Positions 27,040 to 38,535 of a DNA stretch of 64,000 nt are shown here, piece by piece (position 1 is the stretch's first letter; every line of letters starts with the position of its first letter). Both the position numbers and the translations under genes were made by a program. The stretch covers positions 5,849,400-5,913,399 of the forward strand of contig JACBWW010000045.1 in assembly GCA_020086605.1 (NCBI GenBank). The letters are read 5' to 3'. The DNA comes from Lanius collurio. Taxonomy: Eukaryota > Chordata > Aves > Passeriformes > Laniidae. The notes below the pieces were generated by a model. The model was given only the letters and a program-made list of their open reading frames with translations, was not told the origin of the DNA and searched no databases.

Positions 27040-27259
27040 TTTTATTTGTTTTTATATTAATAATTTGGCTCACGCAAATTATTAATTCGATGAAATTGAC
27101 ATTTCATTTATAACATTACCAATCCATCAACTTTCTCCACCTCTACGAAGGAATGCAAAACAACTGAGTTGTTTACAGAACAAAGTGTGGGAAAGTTTGC
27201 AACTGGAATGAAAACATCAGAAGGCTAAAAGATTTCTAAAAATCAGGGCGACAATCCCG

Positions 27260-30200
27260 TGCCCCTTCCAGCTGCCCAGAGTGCCGGAGCTTTGGCTCTG
27301 GGCACATTTTAACTGAGAACAGGCTGCTGCCTGAAGGAGGGGGTGTTTCCGGCATTCCTGCAAGGTGCCCAGATCTGATCCAGCGCTGCTCACCTTGGGA
27401 GACACAAAACCCCTGCCTCAGAGGGACCCAGATTAACACAGTAATCCTTTAAGCCATCGGATAGTGTTCTCTCATTATTTGGAGCTATTCCCTGACTAAG
27501 AACCCTTCATCTCCTGTCCTCTCATTTGCACTTCTATCTCTACTAATAAACACTGGCCACATAATTTAAGAAATTCCTGTTATTAAGAAACTCTGCTTTT
27601 GATGGTCTCAACTCAGCAAATTGCTTGATATCATTTTTTCACTAATTACATAGAGAACCAAAAGCTATGTCTCACATTAACAAGGAAACAAAGAAACCAG
27701 AAGCAGAACTGATGAAACATTCCCAGTGTCTTCCCTGTTAAGGTACTTTCTATTCAGAGTATAAAATTTGTTTTAAATGTACATAAAAATGTATCAGGAA
27801 AAATGATTCCCTTTTAGGCCATGACATATATACATGGGTGCTATAACTGTGGAAGGATCTATTTCTGCAGTCTACAGAATGCTCAGAAGTAAGAATGACT
27901 CAATTGCAGAAACATGGGTAATGCTGCTATGCTGACATGGAAAATCAAGTCAGAAATGTTGGAAAGGAAAACACAAAAAATTTCTTTATTGCCAACTTGC
28001 AGAAGATTAAAGAAATTGTAAAAAATACCCCAACCACATTTTTTTAGAATTCTGTTTACAGAAGTTAAAACCAGTTATGGAAATATAAAATAATTGTCTA
28101 GAGATTCCATGCAAAGAATTTTGCCTTGATGCTACAAGGTCAGGTTGATAAACACACTTTTTACCTGAAATATTCCTACAAGCCCTCCAACACACCTGCT
28201 GAACATCTCCTTCTGAAATAACTCCACATGATCAAAACCCCCAGAAAAAGAGGAGCTTGAAAAATAGAAATTTCATCATGCAACAGAGCAGTGAAAGACA
28301 AGGAGGAGAGAGAAGGAGGAACTGGCTACAGCCTGGGCTCACGTGGACGTGGAAAAGTGAATGTGGGGTTGATATTTAATTTTCAAAGATGAATCCAAAG
28401 TAAAGGCATTTTTCTTCCTATATGTGAGCTCTGCAGATCAATCACTTCATATGGAACAAAAGCAAAAAACTGGAGAAAATAAAGGGCACAAATAATTCAC
28501 CTTTTGAATGCCTCTGTTCTGAACTCAATGGCCCCGTTTGGCCAAATCCCCCAGGCCCACGCAGCTGTTCTCTGTGTACCTTAAACATAATTAAAGAATA
28601 ATTGACTGCAAGTACTCAGTGTCAAGTGTCCAGCTGCTTCTGTCCATGGCAAAATCCCGTGTCCTACACTGGGATTAACACAAGCTTTAATTGTGCTGGG
28701 TGGGGAGTCTGGTTCAGAGTCAAAGCCACGAGTTCTCTGGCATGTTCTGTGAATTGATCATGCAGATCAGTGGGCAAAACCCAATTAAAATAATACCACA
28801 GCTCAGCAGTTAGAGCAGTGTGCTGGTGACCTTCCGTGGTGTTAGCAAGTACATTGTGTTTTGCCAGTGCTGATGCATTTATTCCCAAAGAAATATTTCA
28901 TTATCTAGATAGTTTGAAAAATGGTGATCATCCTGCTTTACACAATGCTAGTGAGAGCTACGTTTTTCTCTCCTTTTCTGGCTTTTCACAAGGAAAAACA
29001 AACAAGCCAACTTCAAAATCACTCACTTTTTTTTTCTTTCCATCCAAAGAGCAGGAAAATTAACATACTTGGAAAACAGTCTAAAACTCCTAGTTGTATG
29101 TTTATTCCCATTTGGGGAGAACACAACATAAATGTATTATGGAATTTCAGTAATTTGAGTGATGAGTTCTCTATAGAAAGCATCGGGCAGGTCATGAATA
29201 CCACTCCAAAATTGTCTAACCAGTACAGCCAGCAGAAAAGGGATGTTTCTTCCCCCCTCACTGCCTCACCTTTATCCATCCCCTCCTGTTTGGATCTGTA
29301 ATTCCCATCTGGAGCTTGGTGCCTGAAGCTGCCCTGGCCATACAATCACCCTTTTAAAGCAACATCTTCTTTATCTCACTGTTGCATCCTCCTTTATTTA
29401 ACAGAATTATTACTCTTTGTTTCATTCAGAAGACATGGTTTGAATGTTTACCAAGCACAGGGGATAGCTGATAAATAGGTGGATCAATTGATCTGAAAAT
29501 ATCGTAAAATTCTGTTTCATTTCCCTTGAAAAATGACAAACAATGAAAATTTATTTGAAGACAGAATTCTGCAACAGACTTCCATAATTAACAATCCAAT
29601 GCAACAATCATTCCAATTCCCAAAGGTCCAGAAGATCAAATTTATAGTATTTTTCTCGAGCATTATTTATTCATACAGTCATCTTAAATAGGGTTTTTTT
29701 CTGCTCCAATACAATGATTTGTCAAAGGCAAATCATTTCCCAATGTTGTCTTTTTTTTAACACCAGTAAGGTGTTAAAAACCAAGAGAAAACATTTGAAG
29801 CCAATCACTAAGAGAGCCACAAGACTGCCTGAAATGCTGTGGAATTTTCTATTCCAGGCATATAATCAGAACTGCCCCTCCTGGATCTCAGGTTTGTGTC
29901 CTGATCCAGTGTCTGCATTGCTTCATTTCCCTCCTCTCTCACCCCTAAAATAATTCCAAACACCCTACAACACAACCTTATGCTTCAATAAAGATAGATA
30001 TTTCAAGAATATTTCAATTGCCTGGTCTGATAATTTTGAGGGGCTGGACTTTACACTCAGTTTCCAAAGGAATGGAGATATCTTGTGAATGCTCCACTTT
30101 AGCTGTGGCCAAAAGGAATTACAGCATAATAACTGCACTTGTGAGACCTTTCAGAGTTCATCAATAAATCTCTGATAGTATATGAAGATAGGGGGAAGTT

Positions 30201-30934
30201 TAATCAATAATTAATGTTAATCACATTCAGTCTTAATCAATGCCAGAACTACTACTCTTCACAAAGCCCAGAGACAGCTCTGTGAGGTACAAAATCAAAT
30301 TTAATTAAAGCTGTGCATGCAGAAGAGTTTTTAATGCTATCATAATTAGTTTGTTTAATACTGCAGTTTGGAAACTCCTCTGTACATTTTGCAGAGCACT
30401 TGAATATTAAATCCATTATTTGCACCTGCTGGAAGAGCCAGGTGGGCTGGTCATGTACAGCTCTCATATCTGAGACTGCAGACACAGAACTTCTCTCAAC
30501 CTTCCAACCCCCTGGAAAATTTGCCCAGAAATAAGTAGATAATGCCCAGAAACCTGAGCCTTCCAGGAGATCCAAATTGCCAGAGGAAGATGCATCAGAG
30601 TCACTCACCTGGCTCCTGTCAAAAGCTGCTCTCACACGGAGGTTGTGACTTTCTGAGCCTCCCAGGATCACGGGGGAGAGGAGCAATTTCACTCACTGCA
30701 AGTTATTAGGGGAAAAAATGTCACTTGGGGATCAAAAAAGGGAAGTGATGCCCATGGCTCCACCTGATCTCTTGATGAGGAGCCTTTCTATTCCCTTCTC
30801 CCTGGAAAGCGGAGGTCACAACGCAAAAGCCAAATATTTACCAACCCTCCAAAGAGTGTATTCAGCACCAGAGCAGCTGAGTCAGGAAAGAGGGGCAAAC
30901 ATTCCCCGAGCCCTGCTCTTTGGGGCCTCATTTC
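27260..30934. other. Spacer between the two family-A LTRs, no retroviral genes seen
   Basis: This 3.7-kb interval could in principle be the inside of a provirus, but copy 1 is closed by its own target duplication, so it is a solo LTR. No primer-binding site follows it, and no protease, reverse transcriptase or envelope motif is recognisable in any frame. A 146-codon minus-strand frame at 30252-30692 has no recognisable domain. I regard the interval as host DNA. Confidence 0.65.
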
Positions 30935-31453
30935 TGTTGTAGATGGGTCAAAATTCATAAGGAATTAAAACACTATAAATGGAATAAGTTATTAATGTGA
31001 GATCTAAAATGTAAACTATATCTTGTAAATTGTATATATGTTTAAATTTAGTTGTGTTCAGAGTACACCTTGGCAAGTCTCATGACATCTTGCTCAAGGA
31101 AGGTACCAATTAACATAAGAAGTGCAGGCAAGCTCAGGGGATGACCTCAGACCCATGATTTCACCTTACCCAACAAGAATCTTTTTCCATCTGAAAGAAG
31201 TAAGAGATAGGATCTGCTGCTCCTTGGACATTGCTGATGAATGGACCTATTGCTCAAGATATCTCATTGTAATCATATAAGGATTTCTGGAAAGATCATC
31301 ATACGTTGAGATGAGTTACTGGAAACCATCAACCTGATTACAAAGAGAATCCTTGGACACATCAACATCTAAATGTACCACTGAGCACTGGACCTGAGTA
31401 TCATCAGGAGTGAAAAGGACAATGGATTTCATAGCCAAGAGCAAGAAAAACAG

Positions 31454-31460
31454 TATAAAA
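31454..31460 (+). promoter_or_regulatory. LTR TATA box (family A, copy 2)
   Basis: TATAAAA lies in the block conserved between the two family-A copies, with the AATAAA signal about 150 bases downstream. Confidence 0.7.
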
Positions 31461-31605
31461 ACTGGACTCAAACACCTCAAAGGTGTGCACGTACCTCTCT
31501 GAACTGCTGGTGGTCAGAGCTGTGTATGTGTCACCCAGAGTCAAGAACCTGGGCTTGGCCCTGCTTTCTTTTATAGTGGCTGATTTTGATTGTCAATTTG
31601 ATTGA

Positions 31606-31611
31606 AATAAA
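31606..31611 (+). terminator. LTR polyadenylation signal (family A, copy 2)
   Basis: AATAAA is followed by a T-rich run, equivalent in position to 27034-27039 in copy 1. Confidence 0.65.
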
Positions 31612-31688
31612 TTTTATTTGTTTTTATAATAATAATTTGGCTTGCGCAAATTATTAATCTGATGAAATTGACATTTTCATTTATAACA

Positions 31689-33180
31689 GTCTCTAACCAT
31701 TCCAGCTCTGCCCAGAGGGGTCTATTTTCACACATCATAAATTAGGTAAATGTTACCCCATTCACACTGCCCACCGCCTATGGCGGTACATGGCACACCC
31801 CAGGCAAAGAAAAGAAAAAAACCTTGTTTGTCCTGCCATTATTCACACCGAAAAATGTCACCAAAGGTCTGGTGATAACATGGTTTTGCTGAGAAATAGG
31901 ACAGCTGGGTGCTCTGATTTTTAGTTGATTAAATCTAAGTTTTCCTTGTGATAACTAATTTTTTTTTTTCATTTATAAAATTAGAAATTCTGCCCTGCAT
32001 TCAGTCTTCGCCCACCTAAGTGTTGATGTAGTAATTAATATTGCAGCTCATAGCAATATTTTTAGTTTCACCCATTTGGATAGCTGCCTCAAGCCGCCAG
32101 GTATAAAAGGGTGGTCCCTAGAGATTTGTGGGCTCCAGACCTTAAGAACTCAGCCATTCCCTAGCAGGCAGGTTTGACTAAAACCCAACAGTAAAAAATC
32201 CTTTGGCATGACATAAACAATCAAAAGACAAAAGCCCAAAATGGAAATTTCATGAGCAAGTGTGCCACCACCACGATGAGGAGCACCAGAGATTACCTGC
32301 CTGTATGGCTCTTATTGCTCCTTTTATTTATATATATTTTAAATTAAGAGCAGAGAGAAATTTGTTCTGTCTGTATTTTTCTGCCTTAAACATTTCTGAT
32401 TGCTGCAAGCTTTAGTCTTGCTAAAGAGCAGTCTTGCATCATTATATATTTCATTGGCCATTTACTGTAATGCTGAATGGCCGATCAATTGGCAGTTAAA
32501 CTGCTCATTAAGAAAAAAGTACAAGTTTCTCTAAACTCAGCTACTCCATTTTTCTCCCAATCATTTCCTCAGTCTATTAATGGGCAGGTTTTGTCCTGTT
32601 GTTCAATAGTTCAAAGTTAGATTTACCTTATTCTGGGTAGTGTAAAGCACTTAGGCAGTTTTAAAGGGAAAGGACTTTTTGAGAAGCTTCTTTAATGCCC
32701 AAATAACAGTAATAACATACATCTTAAATGCCAAATTTTCATGTTAAAGCATCAATTCAAAAATCTGTGATCTGTGAAAAGACAAAGTTATTTTCCTGTG
32801 ATTTTATTTGTTACAATGAATGGACTGCAATTGTCAGGGACAAATTATGCAGGCTATAAAATTTAAATTTAAAAATTTGACACTAATGGAAACTCCAATA
32901 CACAGAATGAAACCTACTTAGTCAGCAGCCACAAATCAGGACCAATATTTTCTTTCAATAACCTTTGCAACTTGTCTTGAAAGCTGAAAGGGCTTTCTGA
33001 TGAAACCAAAAGCAAACTCTGCTACAGGTGCATCCTCTCAGTTTTTCACCCCCTCACTCCAGCCTGGCAAGGTGGGGTCTGTGCACAAGAACCTTCCTGT
33101 GTCACTTCAGATGATCCCAAGTTATCTACATCATATGAACCTCTTCTTTTTTATCTTCTCTACAAGACTGAGACTGTGTG
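31689..33180. other. Unique sequence with candidate regulatory words, no gene
   Basis: No exon is supported. It holds a CpG-containing palindrome (ACCGCC-TAT-GGCGGT, 31773-31787), a good isolated TATA word (TATAAAAG, from about 32103), and a repeat-free block around 32390-32520 that looks like conserved noncoding DNA. All functional readings are inferences. Confidence 0.45.
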
Positions 33181-33200
33181 TATATATATATATATATATA
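33181..33200. repeat. (TA)10 microsatellite
   Basis: An uninterrupted TA dinucleotide run directly follows a short TG stretch. Confidence 0.9.
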
Positions 33201-33209
33201 TTTGTATAA

Positions 33210-36200
33210 TTAAGGCACATGAGCAGATCTTCAGAGCTGAGTTATTAATGACTCATGAAACACAGGTGAGTGCTCATCTGCTGAAAACCCATAAAACTCA
33301 TGGTTAGATTGAGCACTGCCTCATTTATTACATCACCACATATTCCCTTTTTCCAGACAGATGAGTCTGCAGCACTTTGGCTCCAAGCTGGAGGACCAGA
33401 TGCCAAAAAAATAAAAGGCACCTGTTTTCTGAAGCTCAGGAGCAATTCCCCCACCTTACAGCTCTGTAACCCATCAAAACTTTCTAAAGGCACCATTAAA
33501 AGCTGCTGTGCCTCCATCCAGAAGCCTCTGAAAGAGCAGAATTACCACCTCAAACACCTGCACATGGAAAAGTGCCACCAGAAAGCCCCTCATGCCCCCA
33601 AATCACTGCCAAGCTGATCTCCACGGGGCATGGAGGCAGTGCAGGGACCAGTGAGGAAGGATGGATGAAGAGCAGGAAAAACTTGGAGAAGACATGCTGA
33701 AGAGCCCAGAGGAGCAGGGGGAACATGAGAAAATAGGAAATTTTAGGCAACAGCCTGACCAGGAGCAGCCTGGATCAGCCAGAGGCACCATTCTGGTCCA
33801 GGCCTGGCTGCCTGCAGGGATAACAGAAATTCATCCCTCACTTCTCCTCCAGAGAGGAACTGAGCAGGAAACTGAAAATTTGTGAAGTAGTTGGGCTAAA
33901 AAGAAAAAAAAAACAAAAGGAAATAATGCATCTCAACAGCTTTCCTCTGACCAGCACTGTTTGCCAAACAGCATTTTAGAAACAGGGCAAAGCACTTTTA
34001 CTGTAATTTTTATATCCAGTTCCAGTGAACACAATAGAACTGCAACCTGCTGTATTTTGAGACAGTTTAGTTCCTTAATACTAATGGAAAATGCCTCTCA
34101 TGTGGACCTTTTAGTCAGATTAAAGGTGTGATTCTCCTGATCTGCTTTCTTCAATGGGCAGGCTTTTCTGGATGGTTTCTTTTTCATTTGTTTAAGAATA
34201 TTTGCAAAATCTGGCAGTCTGAATCTCATCAGGTAGAAGGAAATATAAATGTGACAGGTTTGGAGCTGAAAGACCAAACAGTCTGTGTGACATTTGGGAA
34301 GGAGATTTTATATTTTGGAGGAAGGGAGCCACTCATAATCAACCACAAAGATCAGAAGTTATTATTTGGCAGCATTTGCAATTTTTTTTATATTATTTGT
34401 AGTTCTGCACAGAATGCATCCAGAACACACAGCATAAACTGCAGTTTACCACAAAACATCAAATTTATCACATTTGTCACCAATATGTATAAAGAGTGCA
34501 GAGAGAGGAACCATTTTCTTCCATTTTTGGTTTGAAACTCTGCCACCTGTGGGAAAGCTGCAGCTCAGAACAGACCATGTACCTCCAAAGCCAGTTTAAT
34601 GCAGCTCCTGAGAATTTTATAACAGTAAAGGGAAGATTTTTTGGGGTTCTTTGCATTTTTAAAAAGCAAGTTACTGAGTTTGCAGTTTTGTGAGTTAAAC
34701 ATAACTTCAATGTTATTACTATTTTTTATTTTTGGCTCAACTGGGTTTGAAAAAATTTCATCAAATCTCTTTAGGAACACTAGTGATAATCTGTTCAAGT
34801 TTCTATTAGTATGTGCTGCCATTTAGTGGTAATGATGAAGTCAAAATACCAATGTTTAGGAAGGCAAGGTAGGAAATGATGAGGTAACCCAGTACTGCTG
34901 TTATAACCATGAACAAAAATCAAGTCCCTGTTGAGAAGAAAAACCTGAATTCTCTCACCTTATCTCACAGGAACTGAAAAAGCAACATTTATGTTTGATT
35001 CAGAGATGAAAACAGGCAACAGAGAGATTACAGGGAGCCATCTGTGCTGGTGCCCCAAGTGTCCTGGTGGGGAAGTCACTGGATTTTGAGTTTATGAGCA
35101 GGTTTTATACCCACTGCCCAAGCCAACAGGACTGCAAATGAAATAAATCATCTGTGATTTAAAGACCACCAGTAAACAGCCCCAGCCTTCTGACACTCAG
35201 CCCTGTAAGTGAATCCCTCCCCTGTTGTGCTTTTGGGGGCTGCCTTCCTTCAGCTGGTTCCTGTAAGGAGGACCTGCCCAGCCTCAGCCCTTGACACACT
35301 TTTATTTCACTGCTGTACCTGGGACAGGCAAAGTAAAACATGCAAATAGCAGAGGGAAGCAGTGACCATCTGGAAAGACATTTAATATGTTTATATATCC
35401 AAGCCACTCTCCACAACAGTAGCATGAGCAGATTTTTGCCCTTTACAGATTTTTAGCTCTTCCCTCATTTTGGAAAAAAAAAAAAGGTTTGTTTTACACA
35501 GAAAACTCCAGTTTGGCTGCCCCTAATTCACAGTTTTCTGCATGATTCCCAAGCACAGGGACTGAAACAGCACTCCATGACTTAGTAATAAAAATAAAAC
35601 AACTCCCATAACCTTTATTGAGTTCTGAAAACAAAACCTTCTAGTCACTCTAATAAAGGCAGCGTGAAGCACAGGCAGCCCTGAATGATTCTGCTCTAAA
35701 ACTTCCTAAAAAAACCCAGCAAGGTTTTCTAAAAAGCCACACAGCTTTTCAGATTCAACTCCATTTTAAAATGAGAACAAAATATGTACTTAGATAAGTC
35801 ACCTCTCTCTCTCTGTAACTAAGTATATATTAATAAACCTTTATTTCTAGAGCATATAAAGTTATAACATAAAACAAATAAATGCCAAGAGGTGGATTTT
35901 ACTTAAATGTGAGGCCCAAAAGCTATCACTGACTCTTTAACTTTTAAGTATAAGTCTTTCTCACAATAAAATAGTCAACTACCTCCCCACTGAACTATAA
36001 AGAACAGATTTAGTGGATACATTATTAGCCCTCTACTCTGTTCCTAGACCTTTGCAGCAGAAAGCCAAATTAAATGCTGGCCTAAGCAAGATCAATTTGG
36101 TTGCAGTCAGCAGAGATGCATCAGCCTACCTGTGATCACAACCCCCTTTGCAAATGAGGGACTGCCAACGGTGGAGAAATCGTGGTGAGCAGCACCTGAA

Positions 36201-38470
36201 AGTTTTGTTACCCTTACATACACCTGGCTTTTGAATTAAGTCCAGAAGTGATGATTTTCTAACTGAAAACAATGGCTTTTAGGGGCTCTGTCTATTAACA
36301 CTGCAGAGGGAACTCTGACAGCATTTGCAGCAGTGAGCAATGAGGAGGAATTAAAACACACCCTTCTGTTCCAGCCATTTTCACGTGGCTGCATCACACT
36401 TTGCAACACAGAAGGAAATAATAGTTTGACAGAGATATTAGAGAGGCCTAAAAAGTGAAGTTTTTAAGGGAGAAGCAGCTATGTGGGATTCCATAAAGAA
36501 GGAACTGCAATGATCCTCTTGAATGTAGTGAGAGGAATGAAGGTCAATGGGTACAGGAATAAAGTGGAGTGAAATGCAAGCTCCTCGGGCTGGGCTGCTC
36601 TGGAGCAGCATCCCAGCATTCTGAAGCAGCAGAGCCAACACACAGATCCTGACTGCTTTTGAGATGTAGCTTGATCAATTTATTTTACAACCCCTTTCCT
36701 ATGCCTGACTGCACCAGTAGGAAACTGGATTTAATCGTGCAGGGTGTTCCTTCCACTACTCTCCCTCCCTGAGAGATATAAATAATACCTTAAAACTTGT
36801 ATTGTTTAATTTAAAAAAAATCAGTGGAGTGAATTTTCTGGTTAGCCTGAGCTCTTGTGCTGGTACAGAGAGAAGGAGGCTTTGCCAAGGTAAGGAGATA
36901 ATTTGCAGTGACTGCAATTTGAGTGCACCTGGATGGAGATGCCCAAGGAACTCAGTGATGAACTGACAAGATCATCACAAAATGCACAGGATGTAAATAG
37001 CTGCTCCCAGCTGGGCACAGGCTCTTTAAACAATAATGTTTTGGCATGATCATGCAGACATTAACATCAATACATAAATATGGAAAGGCACTTTCTACAA
37101 TGGCATGGCTCTTTTTCCTCAATACAGATTAAACAATTTAGCAAAACCATTAAAACCCATTCTAATTTGGGATCTCTCCATGCATGTGTGAGTAGGCACA
37201 GGCAGACTTGTGTTCAGACCCCCTAAATGTAACATCTGACCCCTGATCTGAGGCCATTTATATTGTGATTGTCAAATTAAAGGCTCAGTTTTGCCTCTGC
37301 AAGCATTCAGCTGGATAAATATCCCACTCCTAGTTCACAGTTCACAGGGTGGTGATGCACAGTTAAGTCTGGGAAAGGAAATAAAGCTACACCTTAAATT
37401 TAATTTCCTGTAAACACAGAGTTGTATTTGCACTCACAGCTATTTGATTTATCACTTTTCAACACAAAAATGGAGTTAAGTAGCCTTGTGTTTGAAAATG
37501 GCTCTCAAAGTGCACAAAGTGATGCCTGTTGCTAACGTATGAAATCTTTTCTCCACTGACAGGCTGAAATCTTCAACATCTGTTATCAATGCCCAGAGTG
37601 GGCTCTTCCATCTATGGTAACTTGGAATAACCAAAAAGGTCCATAAGTGTGAAAGAGTAAAATGCAGAAAATTGGTGCTTATATTTATTAGAAAATTACA
37701 AAAAGAAAGATGTTTGTGATCATCATGGTTACTTCACCACCAAGAAAAAAAGTTCCTACATTTTATTTTCTTCTGACATTTTTTGATTGGTTACTTAGTT
37801 TTCTGTATTTTTGGTTCTGGCTTTTTTTGTTTGTTGCTGTTGTTTCTAATTGTTTGTTTTAAAGACATTTTCTACTTTAAACAAAGCTGACAGTAATCAC
37901 TAAATGTAATATGGGTGTGCTGGGAGGAACTGGAAAGCCAACTATGAACTATGGAGAGATACTAAAAGTTCATTTTATCATAAGGTACAAACTCTGTCAC
38001 TATAAATCCAACAATATAAATATTCAGATGTTTCTAATAAGTCTTGACTTGTGCAGAACTTTAACTCATAGTTATGACCTTTAGGTTATATATTTTTAAG
38101 TCTTTTAAATGAAAAAAAAAAAAGAAAGAAAGATCTGGTCTTCCCTGCTGTAATTTAATACAAAGCTCTTCTAAAATGCTGTATCTTTAGGTTGGATTAT
38201 ACCAGCATCTAACTTGGATCTTAACAAATACATTTTTAATTAATCATGCTGCTGGTTTTTTGTTTTTTTTTTCTCGTGGATTTCAATGGTTTGTCTAAAA
38301 CACTGTAATGCAGAAATACTTCCATGTCATATCAGAAAGCCAATAACTTTGCTAACCACTCTTTTGCTGACAGAACACATCGTCCTCATTTGCAGAATGT
38401 GACAAATTTAGAATTTGAAAGGAAACAAAACGCCTTTAACAAGGTGTAAAGCACAATTTCCAAAAAAAGC
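33210..38470. other. Unique AT-rich sequence, no gene recognised
   Basis: Short frames only, including a 135-codon plus-strand frame at 34128-34535 with no recognisable domain. No interspersed repeat is recognised. Confidence 0.55.
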
Positions 38471-38478
38471 TTCATCAC

Positions 38479-38535
38479 CTCGCTGAATTCATCCAGTAGC
38501 CTTCTCTCCTCTAAAACCAGTCTAATGAAATACAG
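38479..38535 (-). CDS. Possible 57-bp micro-exon (unidentified)
   Basis: On the minus strand a good acceptor (a pyrimidine-rich stretch ending CTATCTCCAG) precedes 19 open codons that read LYFIRLVLEERRLLDEFSE. A modest donor (GCGAG then GTGATG) follows. Both ends fall on codon boundaries (phase 0/0). The peptide is amphipathic and helix-like, and the segment keeps a CpG in an AT-rich area. It lies on the same strand as the candidate exons at 55-62 kb but 16 kb away, so a link is unproven. It may equally be chance or a conserved noncoding element. Confidence 0.2.

Larger units (their letters stand above)
26382..27115 (+). mobile_element. Family-A solo LTR nested in family-B LTR
   Basis: This is a 734-bp solo LTR with TG...CA ends (TGTTGTAG...ATAACA) and a 4-bp target duplication, TTAC (26378-26381 and 27116-27119). 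The duplicated site corresponds to a single GTAA in the intact family-B LTR at about 63060-63063 (reverse orientation). This proves the insertion point without outside data. A TATA box (TATAAAA, 26872-26878) and a polyadenylation signal (AATAAA, 27034-27039) give the U3-R-U5 order and plus orientation. A 4-bp duplication suggests a class I (gamma-like) integrase, which is inferred. No gag, pol or env is present. Relative to the second copy at 30935-31688 it lacks roughly 35 bases near 26755. Confidence 0.92.
26221..27253 (-). mobile_element. Family-B solo LTR, split by a nested LTR
   Basis: This is a short ERV-type LTR in minus orientation, interrupted internally by a second LTR (26382-27115). 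On the plus strand it starts TGTCGCTGTAGG and ends CAGGGCGACA, so its ends form the inverted repeat TGTCGC/GCGACA. It is flanked by a perfect 6-bp target duplication, ATCCCG (26215-26220 and 27254-27259). Without the insert it is about 295 bp and matches the intact copy at 62927-63219 along its length. That copy carries a TATA box and AATAAA, and the equivalents are visible here on the minus strand. A 6-bp duplication is typical of class II (ERVK/alpha-beta-like) elements. No internal retroviral region remains. Confidence 0.92.
30935..31688 (+). mobile_element. Family-A solo LTR, second copy
   Basis: This 754-bp LTR has the same TGTTGTAG start and TTATAACA end as the copy at 26382-27115, and aligns with it end to end with scattered substitutions and indels. 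It carries the TATA box at 31454-31460 and AATAAA at 31606-31611. It keeps a segment near 31306-31340 that copy 1 lacks. The flanks do not match as a target duplication (TTTC before, GTCT after). Either the duplication has decayed, or the LTR arose by recombination between different elements. It lies in direct orientation 3.8 kb from copy 1. Confidence 0.9.

Noticed and set aside
30252..30692. 146-codon minus-strand frame close to LTR copy 2
   Set aside because: It was considered as a retroviral remnant, but no protease, polymerase or envelope motif is seen and it is on the strand opposite to the LTR.
27116..30934. Reading the two family-A LTRs as one 5.3-kb provirus
   Set aside because: Copy 1 is closed by its own 4-bp duplication inside another LTR, no primer-binding site follows it, and no internal retroviral motifs are visible.
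34128..34535. 135-codon plus-strand frame
   Set aside because: Composition is unremarkable and no domain or splice context is seen. Frames of this size are expected by chance in 64 kb of six-frame translation.
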